This document shows positions 35,946 to 47,830 of a stretch of DNA of 64,000 nucleotides, in pieces. The notes below the pieces were generated by a model. The model made no database searches. It had not been told where the DNA came from and worked only from the letters and a program-made list of their open reading frames with translations. Positions within the stretch are counted from its first letter, which is position 1. Each line of letters opens with the position of its first letter. Origin of the DNA: Spirometra erinaceieuropaei (lineage: Eukaryota > Platyhelminthes > Cestoda > Diphyllobothriidea > Diphyllobothriidae); contig CACRXP010000180.1 of the NCBI GenBank assembly GCA_902702965.1, positions 616,281 to 680,280 on the forward strand. The letters are read 5' to 3'. The position numbers and the translations under genes are program-made.

Positions 35946-36749
35946 AGCAACACAGAATGGCAATTCGCACCTCAACGAACCGCTCTGGGGGTTTCCTCAG
36001 CGCCCACACTATGCCGGATGCTCACTGCGTGTACCATAACGGAGCTCATGGAGTTTGATTTTGGTTTTCGGTTTCTATCCAAACAGACAGGTCTACTTGC
36101 GTTATTTTGCAAAAACACTGAGCCCTGCCTTCAAACTACTCTAACCTATTCAACAGGAAGTCATTGACGAAATGGACGGATTGGGAGGAAGCTTAGCGAA
36201 TAGTTTTGTCTGTATCACTGGAAAGAACGGCGGGGGCCATAAAATACGCCTAATGCAGAGAAAAAACGTCTGAGCATTGCCCACAAATGGTGGTCGACAT
36301 CAGAGATGGTCAAAAGAGTCGCCTATAAAGAGCGGCGCGGCTAACACTGAATTACCCCTGCTGGTATTTTTCCATAAGAAAGATTTTTAGCTCCTTGAAT
36401 AATTTATCTGAGACGCCGAACCAGCCCCTCAATTGATTTAACACGGAACGTCACTGGATTTATTAGCACTTGCTACCGGCTCTTGGTTTACTTACTAGTT
36501 AAACCTTGCCTGTTTATTGTCTTAATTCAGGAGAAGCTAAAAGAGAGTTAATTAAATCAATAACTTTTCCATTCCAAAAGGAGTTGGGCTGGAAATTGTT
36601 TGTTAGTTAACCTGAGGATAAAAATCAGTATCATGGGAAGTACGCTCGCTAATCAGGGTGCGGTATATTCTCGGCTCGTTGCGGTCTAAGTTGCAGTCTA
36701 TAAGCCTTACAGGCACCTACAAAATTCCCAATAGTGTATGCAGGAAAGA

Positions 36750-36905
36750 ATAAAGACAAAAACATTGGAGACTTGGGTGGGAGTTTCTGGTTCGTAAGGC
36801 GTCGTCAACCAGCCATAGTTAATCCAAAGCTTTGATAATATGGCATTCGAATCCGGATCCTTGGTTATTAGGTGGAAAAGCATGTCCAGTAAACCGATCG
36901 GGGAA
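36750..36905 (-). repeat. tRNA-like SINE, degenerate copy
   Basis: The tail (agacaaaaacattggagact), cgtcgtcaaccagccatagt and a decayed B-box region (gcattcgaatccggatcctt) follow the SINE order. A further tail fragment in plus orientation is at about 37028-37095. Confidence 0.6.
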
Positions 36906-37099
36906 CGAATATCCCTGATCGTAAGAGACAAGACAATGGACCACTGGCCGAAATGGTAAGGTATCAGAGTTAACGCTCAATGACTAGTGAATCCGAACGC
37001 GAATCCCAGATTATCCGAACCCAGAATTTGGTATGACTACTGACGATGGCTATTAAGACAGGAACGGGCATCCCAGTTTCCACTGTTTTTGTAGACATT

Positions 37100-40000
37100 T
37101 TATCCGCATAAAAGTGAATAGCCGCTGTGAAAAAATAATGCACCAGCATCCCAGTACGACTATTGCAGTGATGAGCTCAGTCTCAGTTTTCGAATCTGTC
37201 TCTTTACAGTCAGAAATCGTACCTTAGTTACTATAAGTGACCGTTGATACACCAACCTGTGACAGGATGTATCGTGGAAACCCACTCATTTGAACAAGAT
37301 CACAGTATTTTTTTTCAGGGTAGCCAATACATTGGTAATTTAATTAGCAGATTCTTTGGCCGTCGTGCTATAATACTGATTATAAAAATAGAAACTAGCA
37401 GCGGACACGCAAGGGCACGACTTAAAAATGAGAATATTCCGTCTTAGTAAGAGGGGGAGGAAATCGACGGGAGAATTGGAATATCTTAATGACCGCCAGA
37501 TTAATGACTGAGGAATGTGGTAAGAATGCAAATCTCGTGTGTAGAAAAAAACGTACGACTTTTGCCATAAATAGAACCGAAGTAAGTAGTGAGAACTGGA
37601 AGACAGGATACCGGTAAAAAACCGGATAGATGAGGCATTATTGGAACATATGTTCTTGATTGGGAGACGGTGGCAGCCGAAACAGACACCAGACCAGCAG
37701 TCCATGTCTTATTTTACCTACCACGCTTCATAACTCTAGGTCGATCTTGGACTGGGCAGTTTATCTCGTCCTATAAATCCACAATGACCGTGTGCAGTTG
37801 AATAATAGGTCACGAAATTTTAGGACGTCTCTTAATCCTGCATGTGCGTTCGCCTTTGTCTTGTTCAAATTTATTCCGAGAAAACGGTGCTTTAAGACAG
37901 TAGTCTTTCTTCTGACTATAAGATAAAAGACCACTTAATAGTGATCATCGACTCATTGCACAACAACCATATAATAAAACATACGCGACCTAGAGGCAGT
38001 CGTTGGGCGATCTCAGATCATTGCGTTAAGTAAAAAGGGGTGAAGTGACTTAAAAAAGCCTTGAATTAGATCGCTGTTGTTAGAAAGAAAAGTATATTTC
38101 CGACTGCCGGACTGAAAAATGCTGAGTACGGAAAATAATCTAATCAGAGAGTTAAGAGGCAGTCTAGCCGAGAGAACCACACACGGGTATCTCCCTAAAG
38201 AGGATGTGGTGCAGAACAGTATTGAAAGAAGAGAAGCTACCAAGACATGCACATGTATGCCCCCGATATCCATTGTCTAGACCTCTTAGCTCCTGGTGAG
38301 CCACCAGACTAACAGCATCAAAGTAACTGACTTTTGCCTCATTGGTAGCTTGGATGGATCCGAAATTATGGACGTGAATTCTGTAATGGTATTTTGGAGA
38401 AGCTATAGGGCGAGTTTTAAAGGCTCAGATGTGTAAATAACAGGACGAAAAAATTAACTTTTGAGGGTGGAGGGATTTGTACAAAGGCAGAACTACCACA
38501 TATATTCAGTTCTCAGAAATATGCATTAAAACTGTGTTGGAATAGGTGCCACCTGAGTAGACCACGACTTAAGTAGAAATGGCCGATACCATATGCTTTA
38601 GTAGCTGTCGAACAGCGGATGTTTCCAACATCTTTTTTAACTACAGTCAACGACACAGGACAGAAGGTACTGGGGGTTAGTGAAAAGCCACCTGAGGGAA
38701 AATTGGACTTACCGATAGCATAAATAATACTTTTCTTCGTCAAGACTTTTTTCATCCTCGAGATTTGGCGTGATCCGTTGCCCAGAGACTCAGTTAAGAC
38801 CTCTACATATTCGTAGGAGAGCAAAAGAAGACGCGGAAGACGGGAAGAGGTAGCTAACAAACAGGCAGTGTAAACTGTTAACTTCCACGTCCATTAGGAT
38901 GTGACCGCATGTTGTCATGCAAATCTAATTTTTAGAGGAGTTCTTTTCGATACCCTCGTAGTTTGCAGATTGGGGGAGGAGATTCTGCCAGATCTAACCA
39001 CCACAAGTTCTCGCGGACGATAAAGGTAAACGTCTAGTTAAAATTGAAGTAAGCTAGCTAAATAATGAGTAAACATTCGAAAAGTTCCGCTAATATGGTT
39101 AGGGCAAGACACCGGAGTTCTCATGTTGCCAGAAAATCGTCCACGATATTTAGTTAAAAGGTGTTTAAGAGGATTATCGGCCAGAGTACTGAAGGAAACA
39201 AGGTATTCAAGGTCTAAGAGAATAGGATAAAGCGCCTCGCACTCCTAAAATCATCACTTAGAGATTACTGTCTTCGGGAGGGCAAAGAAATAAGATTTGG
39301 GGAGAGGAGGTATAAGGTTTCTTAACATTTTGTGGGTGAGAATCTTGGTACTAACAAGTATGATGTATTTACAACAGTACTACATACCTATCAAAGTAGT
39401 TGGCAGATGACTGAAAAAACGTCCGTGAAACCATCAGAGTGCGAGAATATGTGTTTCTACACTGTTTTTTTTCACTTGGTTGTTTTGACGAAAAGAGCAA
39501 CTCCGCTACCGCTCCGACCTATGCGACCGCCGTTGGCGATTTGGCGACATTCCCCCTCACGGCTGATTTGTGTTCCACCATCTTTGTCTATATTTATCTT
39601 CATGTTTCTCTGATGCAGTCGCTTTGCCTGCAATTGCTTCATATCCGATAAGTGACTGCAGACGCTGCCTGCCTTGCCAGTGCTGTTGTCCTTCCGCCTC
39701 GTAAATTGGCCCCCGGATGATCGCCTCTTGCTGTAAGCAGTCCTAATTGCAAGTTGTTTGGGAAGACGTGTGGAAGTGTTCGCCAAAATTATAAGTCAGA
39801 CGCACATCGGATTTTGGCTCTAAACTTGCATGCGTGGAGACCTGTCAAGGTTGTTGCAGTCCGGCAGTCCTGTTTTCCAGTTCACGTAGAGCGCCTAAAA
39901 GCTCCGCATGAAACGCCAGTTGTTCAAGTCATGGTTCACCGATCCGAAGTTCACCGACAAGTGTGACAGCCTCTCTCCTCCATCTTAAATGCTCACAATT

Positions 40001-41630
40001 TGCCTGGACAGAGTAATCAGTTACGCAGAGGGAGACGCGGGCGAACAAAATGACCGAGTAATTTTCATACCCGTCACCAAGCCCCAGCAGCCACGAACCG
40101 CTTGAATGGCGGTGACCAAGCAATTATAGACTTAAGTATAAACCATTGTGTCCCATGAGTACGTTGCCAACTTTAGTAAGTGTGCAATTTTGCAACAACT
40201 ACATCCATAAAATACCGTGCCTGTTGTTGTCCGCTATCTTCCTCTATAGCTGTTCTTTACGTTGGTTGCGAAAGTGAACCAAGGATGTTACCAAAGTAAA
40301 ATTACTGTTCCTGCGGTCAAGACGTTTTCATTTCCCCTTTATTATTATTATTATTATTATTATTCTCGAACGTCATTTGTTTATCCTGCGTTAAGTAGTC
40401 ATCGCGTTATGCTTCAGAAGGACCTTAAAATCACTAGAATATCAATCTTCGAATGAGCGGCTGTGATCAGGGAGCTGATGCTATCACTAGCAAGGGAAGC
40501 TTATATAGAAAATCCTGCTTCGCCTTTGGCAAATGATGTACGTAGTTTATATATTTGGCTATGCCCACCTTTTTATGTCAAGTCCGCCATGTTTAAGAAC
40601 ACCGCAGAATTTGAGCACTCCCAGTCGAACCTTTCGTCGCAAAAGATACTTCCATTTGGTGGAATAAATTTCGGCAGGGCAAACTTATGCAAAAGCAGGA
40701 TTTAACAAAATAGACCAATGTTGCAGTCCCCTGACTTAATTTCCAATGAGCTTGGCCCATTTAGGCAACGCTCGGCGTGATATATGAACACCACATGAAA
40801 CAAGTGAACCGTAGATACTGATGAAGTGCACGGATCGTTAGTCAGATGTGTGCGGTCTGGAAAGATGGAAGGGGCGTTCCATGTGAACATCAGATTAGCA
40901 AAATTCAAGCGGAATGGGAAATAAACCACACAGAATACTTATCGGTCTTACATGAGGCCTACAGAGATTTACAGGGTAATGGAGTTGAGAAATGGAGACG
41001 GGGGTATTTTACATGACTATTGTGAGGCTGATCACGTGATACAGCTGCTTGCTTGTCCTTAGTCCGCTTCTTGAAATTGCAGCGGTCCCGGTGCTAAAAG
41101 ACCGCTTCATCATGTGTTCGACCTATCGAGTTGTCATCTGTCTTCGCGAGCTCCCAGTGCACTCGAACTCGTTCATACACAAGACAGATTAAAGCGGTCT
41201 GATCCGCGGGCTCCTTACCGAGATAGATAATGCGATTAAATCGACAGTCTGTGTTCGACCAGTCGTCCTAGAAGTCCTCATTTAGGCGTGCTACAGTCGC
41301 CTTTACCGCTGAAAAGTAGGGAGATTTTGGCGAGCTGCATGAAAACTGACAGGGCTATTGCCTTCGATTTCTTAGGGTAGTGATGTTTTATGGCTAGTTG
41401 CCGGCACTTGTTGCCCTGTGGAATGTCTTTGAGGAAATTATCCTCGTCTTCCAGCGTATCGGCAGAACACATTTCAGTTGCGTGATTGATGAGACCCGCA
41501 TCGAAAGAAAGTTCATGAGCTGCGGGAACTGCCCTTTATAGCTAATTTCTCGAAAACTGGACTCGTGAATAGGTTCACTTTGTTGCCTGTGAATCAGCAG
41601 GTGTTATTTACTGGCTCCATGTGCTGTCTT
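37100..41630. other. 4.5-kb stretch without recognisable genes
   Basis: It contains a (TTA)n run at 40340-40364. A GC-richer zone at 39475-40130 has overlapping frames on both strands, of which the 104-codon minus frame 39786-39472 is polar and unassigned. Nothing could be tied to a family. Confidence 0.4.
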
Positions 41631-41639
41631 GAGCTTGAT

Positions 41640-42229
41640 TTTCACATGTTCCTTGCCAACAGCATAACATAACTCGAGATATTTTAGGGTCTCTTGCATG
41701 ACAAAAGTATTCCTCAGAAACTTTCAGAAAACCAGGTTTGTCTTTAATTTTTTCTGGTCGATCACTTTGGAATTCTAGTACGAACGTGTATGTCAGGACT
41801 TTAGAAATTTTCTTTGAAATTTTTTTAAGCCGCGTAATGACCATTCATACAGCATCCTACCTGTGCGTTTATCGCTGCTCTTCATTAAATGTACAGCATA
41901 TTCCGTATTCATTGCAAAATTTTATGGACTCTGTATGGTATCTTTTCAAAGGTAGAGACGAATATATTGTTCTCTTTACGCGGAAGGCATGCGCCCTGTA
42001 GAATGAAATTTCTAAGCGCTAATGCAACGACCGATAGGCTCCAAATTATTCGGGAATAAGAAAACTTTGTTAAAACCCAATTATACTCTTTCTTCGAGAA
42101 TAAAGTATGAAGATGATGTGATTCTCTATCAAAAGACTGAAAGAAAGCATGTTTTTGTTTATGGTTTCTCCAAAGTATATTTGAATTTGCATGACCATCG
42201 AAAATAAATGCAAAAAATACATGCTAACT
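41640..42229. repeat. AT-rich foldback family, partial copy next to copy B
   Basis: The middle segment (tatggtatcttttcaaaggt) resembles 49430-49450. The part 42050-42229 (aactttgttaaaacccaatt, cgagaataaagtatgaagat, aaagtatatttgaatttgca) is a diverged version of the right arm of copy B at 42830-43000. It abuts copy B directly. Confidence 0.65.
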
Positions 42230-43195
42230 TATGAAATGTCAACCAAAATTTCGAAATGCGTTCTCGTTTCCAAAAGATAAATTAAGTGGTGTTGTAAAAC
42301 TAATCATGATGCAGCATAAATCTATAATGATCCAGTTACCTCAGGGTGTCGGCTTTCAAAAGAACTTATTTTCGGCTGCATGCAAGATCTATACTCTGCA
42401 AAAAATGACTACTTCAGTAGCATGCAATTTTCTCATTGATTTTCGATGCCCTTGAAAATTCAATTATATTTCATTGAAAACATGCGTCAAAATATTCATT
42501 GTTTTGCTTATTCGGTAGAAAATCACGTCTTCTTCCAAGTTCATACTTAAAAGAAGAGTATAAATCGGTTTTAAAAAACTTTTCTAACTCCCGAATAATT
42601 TTGAACCCGACCTGCTGTTACACTTGAATTCAGGGTTTCAAAACCACAAGCTGTATATTTTCCGTGTACGGAAAACATGCATTTCTCTATGGTGTTAAGA
42701 GGAGACCATATGATGTTCATAAAATTGAGCAGTGGATTTGAGCAATATTGTTAACTTTACAAGCCACATTCGTAAATGCAGATACATGACGTTTCGTGAG
42801 CGGCCATTTAATGGTATGAAAAAATCTCACAATTAGAAACTTTGTTTAAACCGAACTATACTCTTCTTTTGAGTATGAAATTGGAAGAAGACGTGATTTT
42901 CTACCGAATAAGTAAAAGAATGAATACTTTTGTGCATGTTTTCCATGAAATATAATTGAATTTTCAAGAGCATCGAAGATCAATGAGAAAATTGCATGCT
43001 ACAGAGGTAGTCATTTTTTGCAGAGTATAGATCTTGCATGCAGCCGAAAATAAGTTCTTTCGAAAGCCGACACCCTGAGGTAACTGGATCATTATAGATT
43101 TATGCTGCATCTTGATTAGTTTAACAACACTACTTAATTTATCTTTTCGAAACGAGAACGCATTTCGAAATTTTGGTTGACATTTCATGAGTTAG
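42230..43195. repeat. AT-rich foldback element, copy B, with mirrored open frames
   Basis: The arms 42230-42600 and 42830-43195 are inverted copies: aatgtcaaccaaaatttcga on the left, tcgaaattttggttgacatt on the right. Each arm therefore shows the same 74-codon frame (42231-42455 plus; 43188-42964 minus), beginning MKCQPKFRNAFSF, with only about six differences. The frame is probably a by-product of arm identity, as it has no recognised domain. A third arm end follows at 43215-43400. Confidence 0.85.
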
Positions 43196-43399
43196 CACAT
43201 CTTCTGTAAGTAGTCTTTTTTTACCGAGTGCTGTTTCTACAGAAGATTTAGAAGCGGTGTATTCGAAAGCCGACATCCTACCGAGTCCGAAACATTATAA
43301 GATTATGCCGCACGATAAGCAATATTACAACTGTCTCTAAGTAATCCCTCCTATTTTGAAACGCATTTCAGATTTTCAGCTAATAATTCATGAGCGTGG

Positions 43400-44455
43400 T
43401 CATTCACTGTAGCTTAATAAGCTACTGTAGCTACGTCAACAACCTGTCTGTGCTACTGGCAATCGGAAGAAACTAGACACTCTTGGTGCAAAACTTCAAT
43501 GGTGCATACAAATAACTTGGTTTCGAAAATGCTACTGATGCATATGCACACGTTAAATCGGATGTTTGTTCGGACTCACATTAGCTGCCTGTACACGTTC
43601 GGCAAAATCATATGCTTCTACGTAATTTATGACAGCACAACCCGGGCCTAGCAGTGGGCATTCTTCGCTGTGTATTCACCGACGTCGGCACATGTCGACT
43701 CAATCTACTTAATTAGCCGTTGGGCAACTATGGACTGGAGATAATTCGTTATTCAGAATATAGTTCAAAGTAGTATGAAGTTCTGTTTACCTGCAACGGC
43801 CCGTTGCGAGCTTACTGGTCTGTTATGCAATTTCTTACTGGTTCACAGCTACCTTGTAGAACAAGTTTTCTCTTTCATGATAAGATCATCGGACGTTTTA
43901 GCTAGTTCCGTAGTATGAGATTTAAAGGCAAAAATTTCTCCAATCATTCGCTTCTGAACTGAAACCCACGTAACTTATCGGTCTTATTCTATATGTAAGT
44001 CCACAGATATCAACACAAGTTTTCCTCCCCAAGATATTTAAGGTGGGGTGTTGCTTAATCAAGGTGACAGCTAAATAAAGGGTTTTTTACTACCGATGTG
44101 TATTTTCGACGAATTTCACGTTTAATAGTCCTACGTTTTATAGGTAATATCTGTTAGTTCATTCAAACTTGGGCTCAGTCTTTGTCGGATTTATTTATCG
44201 GTTTGATAGAAAGGATACAGGATCTCAGAAAAATCCCCATGTTCTGACGTGCTTAATCTGAAATTCGGTCCGTTGAGAGTATAGATATAAATAGTAGCGA
44301 AAATTCGATTACAAAGTGGCATATCAAAAGGAAAGAAGGCAATCTCTGGGAGAAGTTTGTTAGAGGTCTGAAGTTTCCACTGGTTACTTCGTCTATCCAT
44401 CTTCAGAGACGTCGAGATTAGCTGGAAGAAGTATGTCTCTCCTTTACTCAGACTT
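43400..44455. other. Gene-poor stretch, nothing recognised
   Basis: No supported feature. Confidence 0.4.
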
Positions 44456-44461
44456 TCCCTA

Positions 44462-44640
44462 GTTTAGCATTACCGACAAAGACATGGGCGTTTCCCTTGT
44501 TTTCGTTGATAATGCTGTGCGGTTGCTGGCGGGCCTCGAGAGAGATAACCCCAAGGGAGAAGGGGACAGGTGAGTTCTGTAACGGGATTGGTGAGCTCCC
44601 CACTCGCATTTTCCTAGTCTGTTTCTCACATAACATACCT
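44462..44640 (+). repeat. SINE 5' arm fragment
   Basis: The piece attaccgacaaagacatggg, then gctgtgcggttgctggcggg, cctcgagagagataacccca and attggtgagctccccactcg matches the 5' arm of the tRNA-like SINE at 17290-17420, without the tRNA-like head. Confidence 0.65.
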
Positions 44641-45175
44641 CCTTCCTACCTAGGCCGATCCAAGAGTTAGTCTAGACTTCCGGGGTATTGGCCGTATATC
44701 ATGTTTGACTCGTTCTTGATTGCTTTCAGGGGGAACTCTCAGCGTTGCAACCACTAATGTCGACCGTTATCAATTGAACTGATAATTGTAAATGTACTGT
44801 CACCTCTCTGAAAGCCAAATTTTCCACAGCACGTTTTCATTCACGCTACCTCCCTGATGCCTTTACTCTTCACGCCTTGCGGAACTGACTAATATATCAT
44901 TAACGGGCCCCTGCGCATAAAACCTCCTGCCAATTTGACACTTCATATATGCTTCAAATCAACCGCAACGACAAGTGCGAAATGCCGTGCTGGCGGATAT
45001 TCCATCGAATTTGAGAGCGGTCATTTTGCAAATTTTTCCGATCTTACGCTGATAAAACTCTTCAATGTTGGAAGACGTGTCACTATGAAGGGAATACCTT
45101 CCTCTAGCCAGACGACTCTTATCCCCAATTCCGACACAAAGGTATCAACTGGAACCTAACACAAATTATCTTTCA

Positions 45176-45310
45176 CCTTGACCCAACTGTTAAAACTCGG
45201 TGCCTTGGTGGTCTTCGAACCCACGGCAGCAAGGGAAAGGCTTTAGCGCAGCCAGCGCTCTAACCACCTGAGCTACGATGCCCCACCGGACGACGCGAGT
45301 TTAATCACAT
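45176..45310 (-). repeat. Second tRNA-like SINE family, inverted copy
   Basis: The minus strand reads ggggcatcgtagctcaggtg, gttagagcgctggctgcgct (A box) and gtgggttcgaagaccaccaa (B box). The distance between boxes is tRNA-like, but the 3' half continues ggcaccgagttttaacagtt instead of closing an acceptor stem. I call it a SINE, not a tRNA gene. Confidence 0.8.
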
Positions 45311-45449
45311 TTCGGTCAAGTTTACCCGCCAACTTACTGCAACGTCTGGTAGCACCAAATCTGATACAGTAAGCTGACTGCCAAAGCAGGATTTCCTAAG
45401 TAATACATCTAGAATCCACCAAGCAGTGCAGTAAGTTGGGCGGCCAAAC

Positions 45450-45590
45450 CTGATCCAAATGTGATTAAACTCGCGTCTTTCGGTGGGGCCTCGTAGCTCA
45501 GATGGTTAGAGCGTCGGCTATACTAAAGCCTCCCCTTGCTGTCGTAGGTTCAAATGCCACCAAGGCACGGTGATTTTCACAGTTGGGTCA
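45450..45590 (+). repeat. Second tRNA-like SINE family, direct copy
   Basis: Plus strand: ggggcctcgtagctcagatg, gttagagcgtcggctatact, then gtaggttcaaatgccaccaa and ggcacggtgattttcacagt. With the copy at 45176-45310 it forms inverted arms whose similarity extends inward (ttaatcacatttcggtcaag / caaatgtgattaaactcgcg; cgccaacttactgca / tgcagtaagttggg), centred near 45385. Confidence 0.82.
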
Positions 45591-45704
45591 AAGGGAATTA
45601 CTTTGAAATCTGCCATACCACCCACAAATTATTGTCATAAAAGGCACGGTAGCACACGGGAGTAAGAAATCTCATAACACAGGTTGCTTTACGATAAATT
45701 CCAG

Positions 45705-45990
45705 GGGGACTTGGACTAGGGTTAAGGTGTCGTTAGGAGGTCTGGCAAGGGACTATCTCCCCCCGTCTGGGAGCTGGGCAATGTTTAGAATTTGGATTAG
45801 GGTTAATATCAGGGTTAAACGTAGGACCATCTGAAATGTGGTCCACAGCCACAGTATGAAATTCCATACTGCATGTCCGACCGGGTCAGGGTTGGCTTAA
45901 GCCTATGCCAGAGCTGGGGTCAAAGTTTGACTTTTGGCCAGAGTTGGGGTGTTGGATTGGGACATGGGAAATTTTGCACTTCCTGGATTT
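45705..45990. repeat. Degenerate TTAGGG-like tract
   Basis: Scattered units such as gactagggttaag, gattagggttaatatcaggg, ccgggtcagggttggc and agttggggtgttggattggg. These are weaker and more spaced than the CCCTAA-like array at 30.8-31.2 kb and run in the opposite sense. Confidence 0.5.
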
Positions 45991-46197
45991 TAGTGCCTAA
46001 ACGCCTTTAGTTCGGGGAATCCACATTTCTCTGTCTTAACCAAAGCTTAACAACTGCCACCTGTTTGATGGCATTTCTGTCCGCTCGATCTAAGCACACG
46101 GAGGAGCAAGTTGTGATTTAGGCCCCATACTCATAGCAAAAATCGATGCACGTCTCTAATTGAAGCGAAGAGACGAGTCCCAGGAAGTAGTCTTGAC

Positions 46198-46682
46198 GAA
46201 GGAGACACGATCGCTGGGACAAGTGCTTTATTAGCCTGACGTTTCGGGTTCCTGCTCGAACCCATCATCAGAGGCAACAGCAGATACGGGTGATTCATGC
46301 ACCAGGGGCTGCAGTATTTATAGGAAGCAGTCGCCATGCTACCGCATTCCTATGAACATTCACGACCCTCCCCTTCATCCGGGATCGTTGCACGTGGTGT
46401 GTTAATTGCTTGATGGCCGACGTTCGCGTCGTTAATTGCTGCAATTTCATCACGTGCGTTGGATGTTGGTGTGATAATTGCTCGACCATCTGACGCATCG
46501 ATCCTGGTGTTGGGAGGATTGTTTACCTGTGCGCGCCCCGCGTGGCCAAGTACTCCGCCTTGACGAAGTCTCAGCACAGAATATGGAAGGGGAAGTTCAT
46601 TGCAATTGTTAATGGACTGGGGGCCAGTAAAGCATGATTCAAGTAGCTCCCTGTTCACGCGGTTTTCATGCGGGGAGCGCAC
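46198..46682 (-). mobile_element. PLE lineage 2: ORF C-terminus and 3' end (left arm of palindrome)
   Basis: The minus frame 46682-46350 encodes ENRVNRELLESCFTGPQSIN, NCNELPLPYSVLRLR and a polar tail ending DEGEGRECS. The RELLESxFTGPQSIN and LPxPYSVLR segments are typical of the tail behind the GIY-YIG domain in flatworm PLEs. The stop is followed by about 75 bases and then the hammerhead at 46275-46234. It is truncated at 46682, so no RT is present. Confidence 0.85.
46234..46275 (-). ncRNA. Hammerhead ribozyme, PLE lineage 2 (left copy)
   Basis: Read on the minus strand: stem I GCCT (46275-46272), core CTGATGA (46271-46265), one extra T, stem II GGGTTC / GAACCC with six-base loop, GAAA, CG, TC and stem I partner AGGC (46237-46234). 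Stem I is a perfect four-pair match closing on the core. The predicted cleavage follows the GTC ending at 46238. Stem III is only the self-complementary CG, with no loop, so activity may need two strands. Confidence 0.85.
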
Positions 46683-47016
46683 AGGTGAACAATCATCCTA
46701 ACACCAGGATCGATGCGTCAGATGGTCGAGCAATTATCACACCAACATCCAACGCACGTGATGAAATTGCGGCAATTAGCGATGCGAACGTCGGCCATCA
46801 AGCAATTAACACACCACGTGCAACGATCCCGGATGAAGGGGAGGGTCGTGAATGTTCATAGGAATGCGGTAGCATGGCGACTGCTTCCTATAAATACTGC
46901 AGCCCCTGGTGCATGAATCACCCGTATCTGCTGTTGTCTCTGATGATGGGTTCGAGCAGGAACCCGAAACGTCAGGCTAATAAAGCACTTGTCCCAGCGA
47001 TCGTGTCTCCTTCTTC
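46634..47016 (+). mobile_element. PLE lineage 2: ORF C-terminus and 3' end (right arm of palindrome)
   Basis: From about 46669 to 47016 this is a near-perfect inverted copy of 46543-46198. The frame 46634-46861 repeats the polar tail NNHPNTRIDASDGRAIITPT and ends GEGRECS like the left arm. It lacks the preceding RELLES segment in frame. The 3' end carries a hammerhead and the AATAAA-like gctaataaagc. Confidence 0.87.
46936..46977 (+). ncRNA. Hammerhead ribozyme, PLE lineage 2 (right copy)
   Basis: Stem I GTCT (46936-46939) pairs with AGGC (46974-46977) with one G-U wobble. Core CTGATGA is 46940-46946, stem II 46948-46953 with 46960-46965, GAAA 46966-46969, and predicted cleavage is after C46973. 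It is the same as the left copy except for one stem I base. Confidence 0.85.
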
Positions 47017-47312
47017 ATGATGTACGTTTGTCGGCGGGGAAATCGAACTAAGCGATTTGCGCGCTATCGGCGCTTCCTGACAAACAATAAAATAATTTTA
47101 TTGCTGCTAAGAACATTTCCTTCGAGAATGAGACATACACCGTCGTTCGGAGATTTTGTTCAGCGGACCAGAGGGCAGATTGAAAACGGTGGTTATTGCG
47201 AAGTGCTTTGTAAAACAGAACCACTGTAAACAACAACACTTTACAACGCACGCCAGCTCTAAATATATGCCTGTCTTACAAAAACTGGCCGAATCGGTAG
47301 AGAGCGGATTTA

Positions 47313-47543
47313 GTGCGAGAAATTTTGTATTATGATGCAGATGAGGAGAAACCGTTTGGTACAGTTGTAGTTGCTAGAGTACTGGGCCTACTTAAGCGCC
47401 ATAACTTCCAGACGAAGTTGCGGTTAGCAGAAAATGCAGGAAACCAGGACAAGGATTTCATTTTTGTACAGGATTTGGAGCTGCTGCCAAACCTCCACTG
47501 GTTGCTCGAGAGGCTGGGGCGTGTCCTGTCAAGAACAAAGTAA
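47313..47543 (+). CDS. Short open frame, unknown
   Basis: A 76-codon frame (start ambiguous) reads EEKPFGTVVVARVLGLLKRH, then AENAGNQDKDFIFVQDLELL and PNLHWLLERLGRVLSRTK. It looks protein-like but matches no domain known to me, has no convincing splice signals and lies between repeats. It may be a fragment of an unidentified element. Confidence 0.2.
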   Translation: MREILYYDADEEKPFGTVVVARVLGLLKRHNFQTKLRLAENAGNQDKDFIFVQDLELLPNLHWLLERLGRVLSRTK

Positions 47544-47745
47544 CGCCTGTGTTCAGCTGCCTTTATATACGCGCGTAGGAGCAAGATCAATCAAACTTTT
47601 GCTCAAGCACTGTGCGTCGGATTACCTGTGACGGTCGACCGAGTGGCGCTAGGTCAGCACATTTGACCATTCAGGACACCTGAGATTACGTGATTCAAGA
47701 GGACTCGACGCAAAAGCGGGTGACCTTGATGCCCTGATGCACTTA

Positions 47746-47830
47746 CTAATAATAATAATAATTTTTTTATTAAAGACCCCTCGGGGTCCCATCCCTTGTG
47801 TGTACGTGTGCGTGTGTGTGTATGCGTGCA
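47746..47830. repeat. (AAT)n and GT-rich microsatellites
   Basis: A short run of AAT (47746-47762) followed by poly-T, then a GT-rich tract (gtgtgtacgtgtgcgtgtgt) at about 47799-47829. Confidence 0.8.

Noticed and set aside
42231..43188. Two nearly identical 74-residue proteins as a divergent gene pair
   Set aside because: The identity follows directly from their position in the arms of one inverted repeat; no start context, domain or regulatory evidence supports genes.
45230..45300. tRNA genes at 45.2-45.6 kb
   Set aside because: The D-arm and T-arm resemblance is good, but the 5' and 3' ends do not pair as an acceptor stem, and the two copies form a larger inverted repeat. SINE is the better reading.
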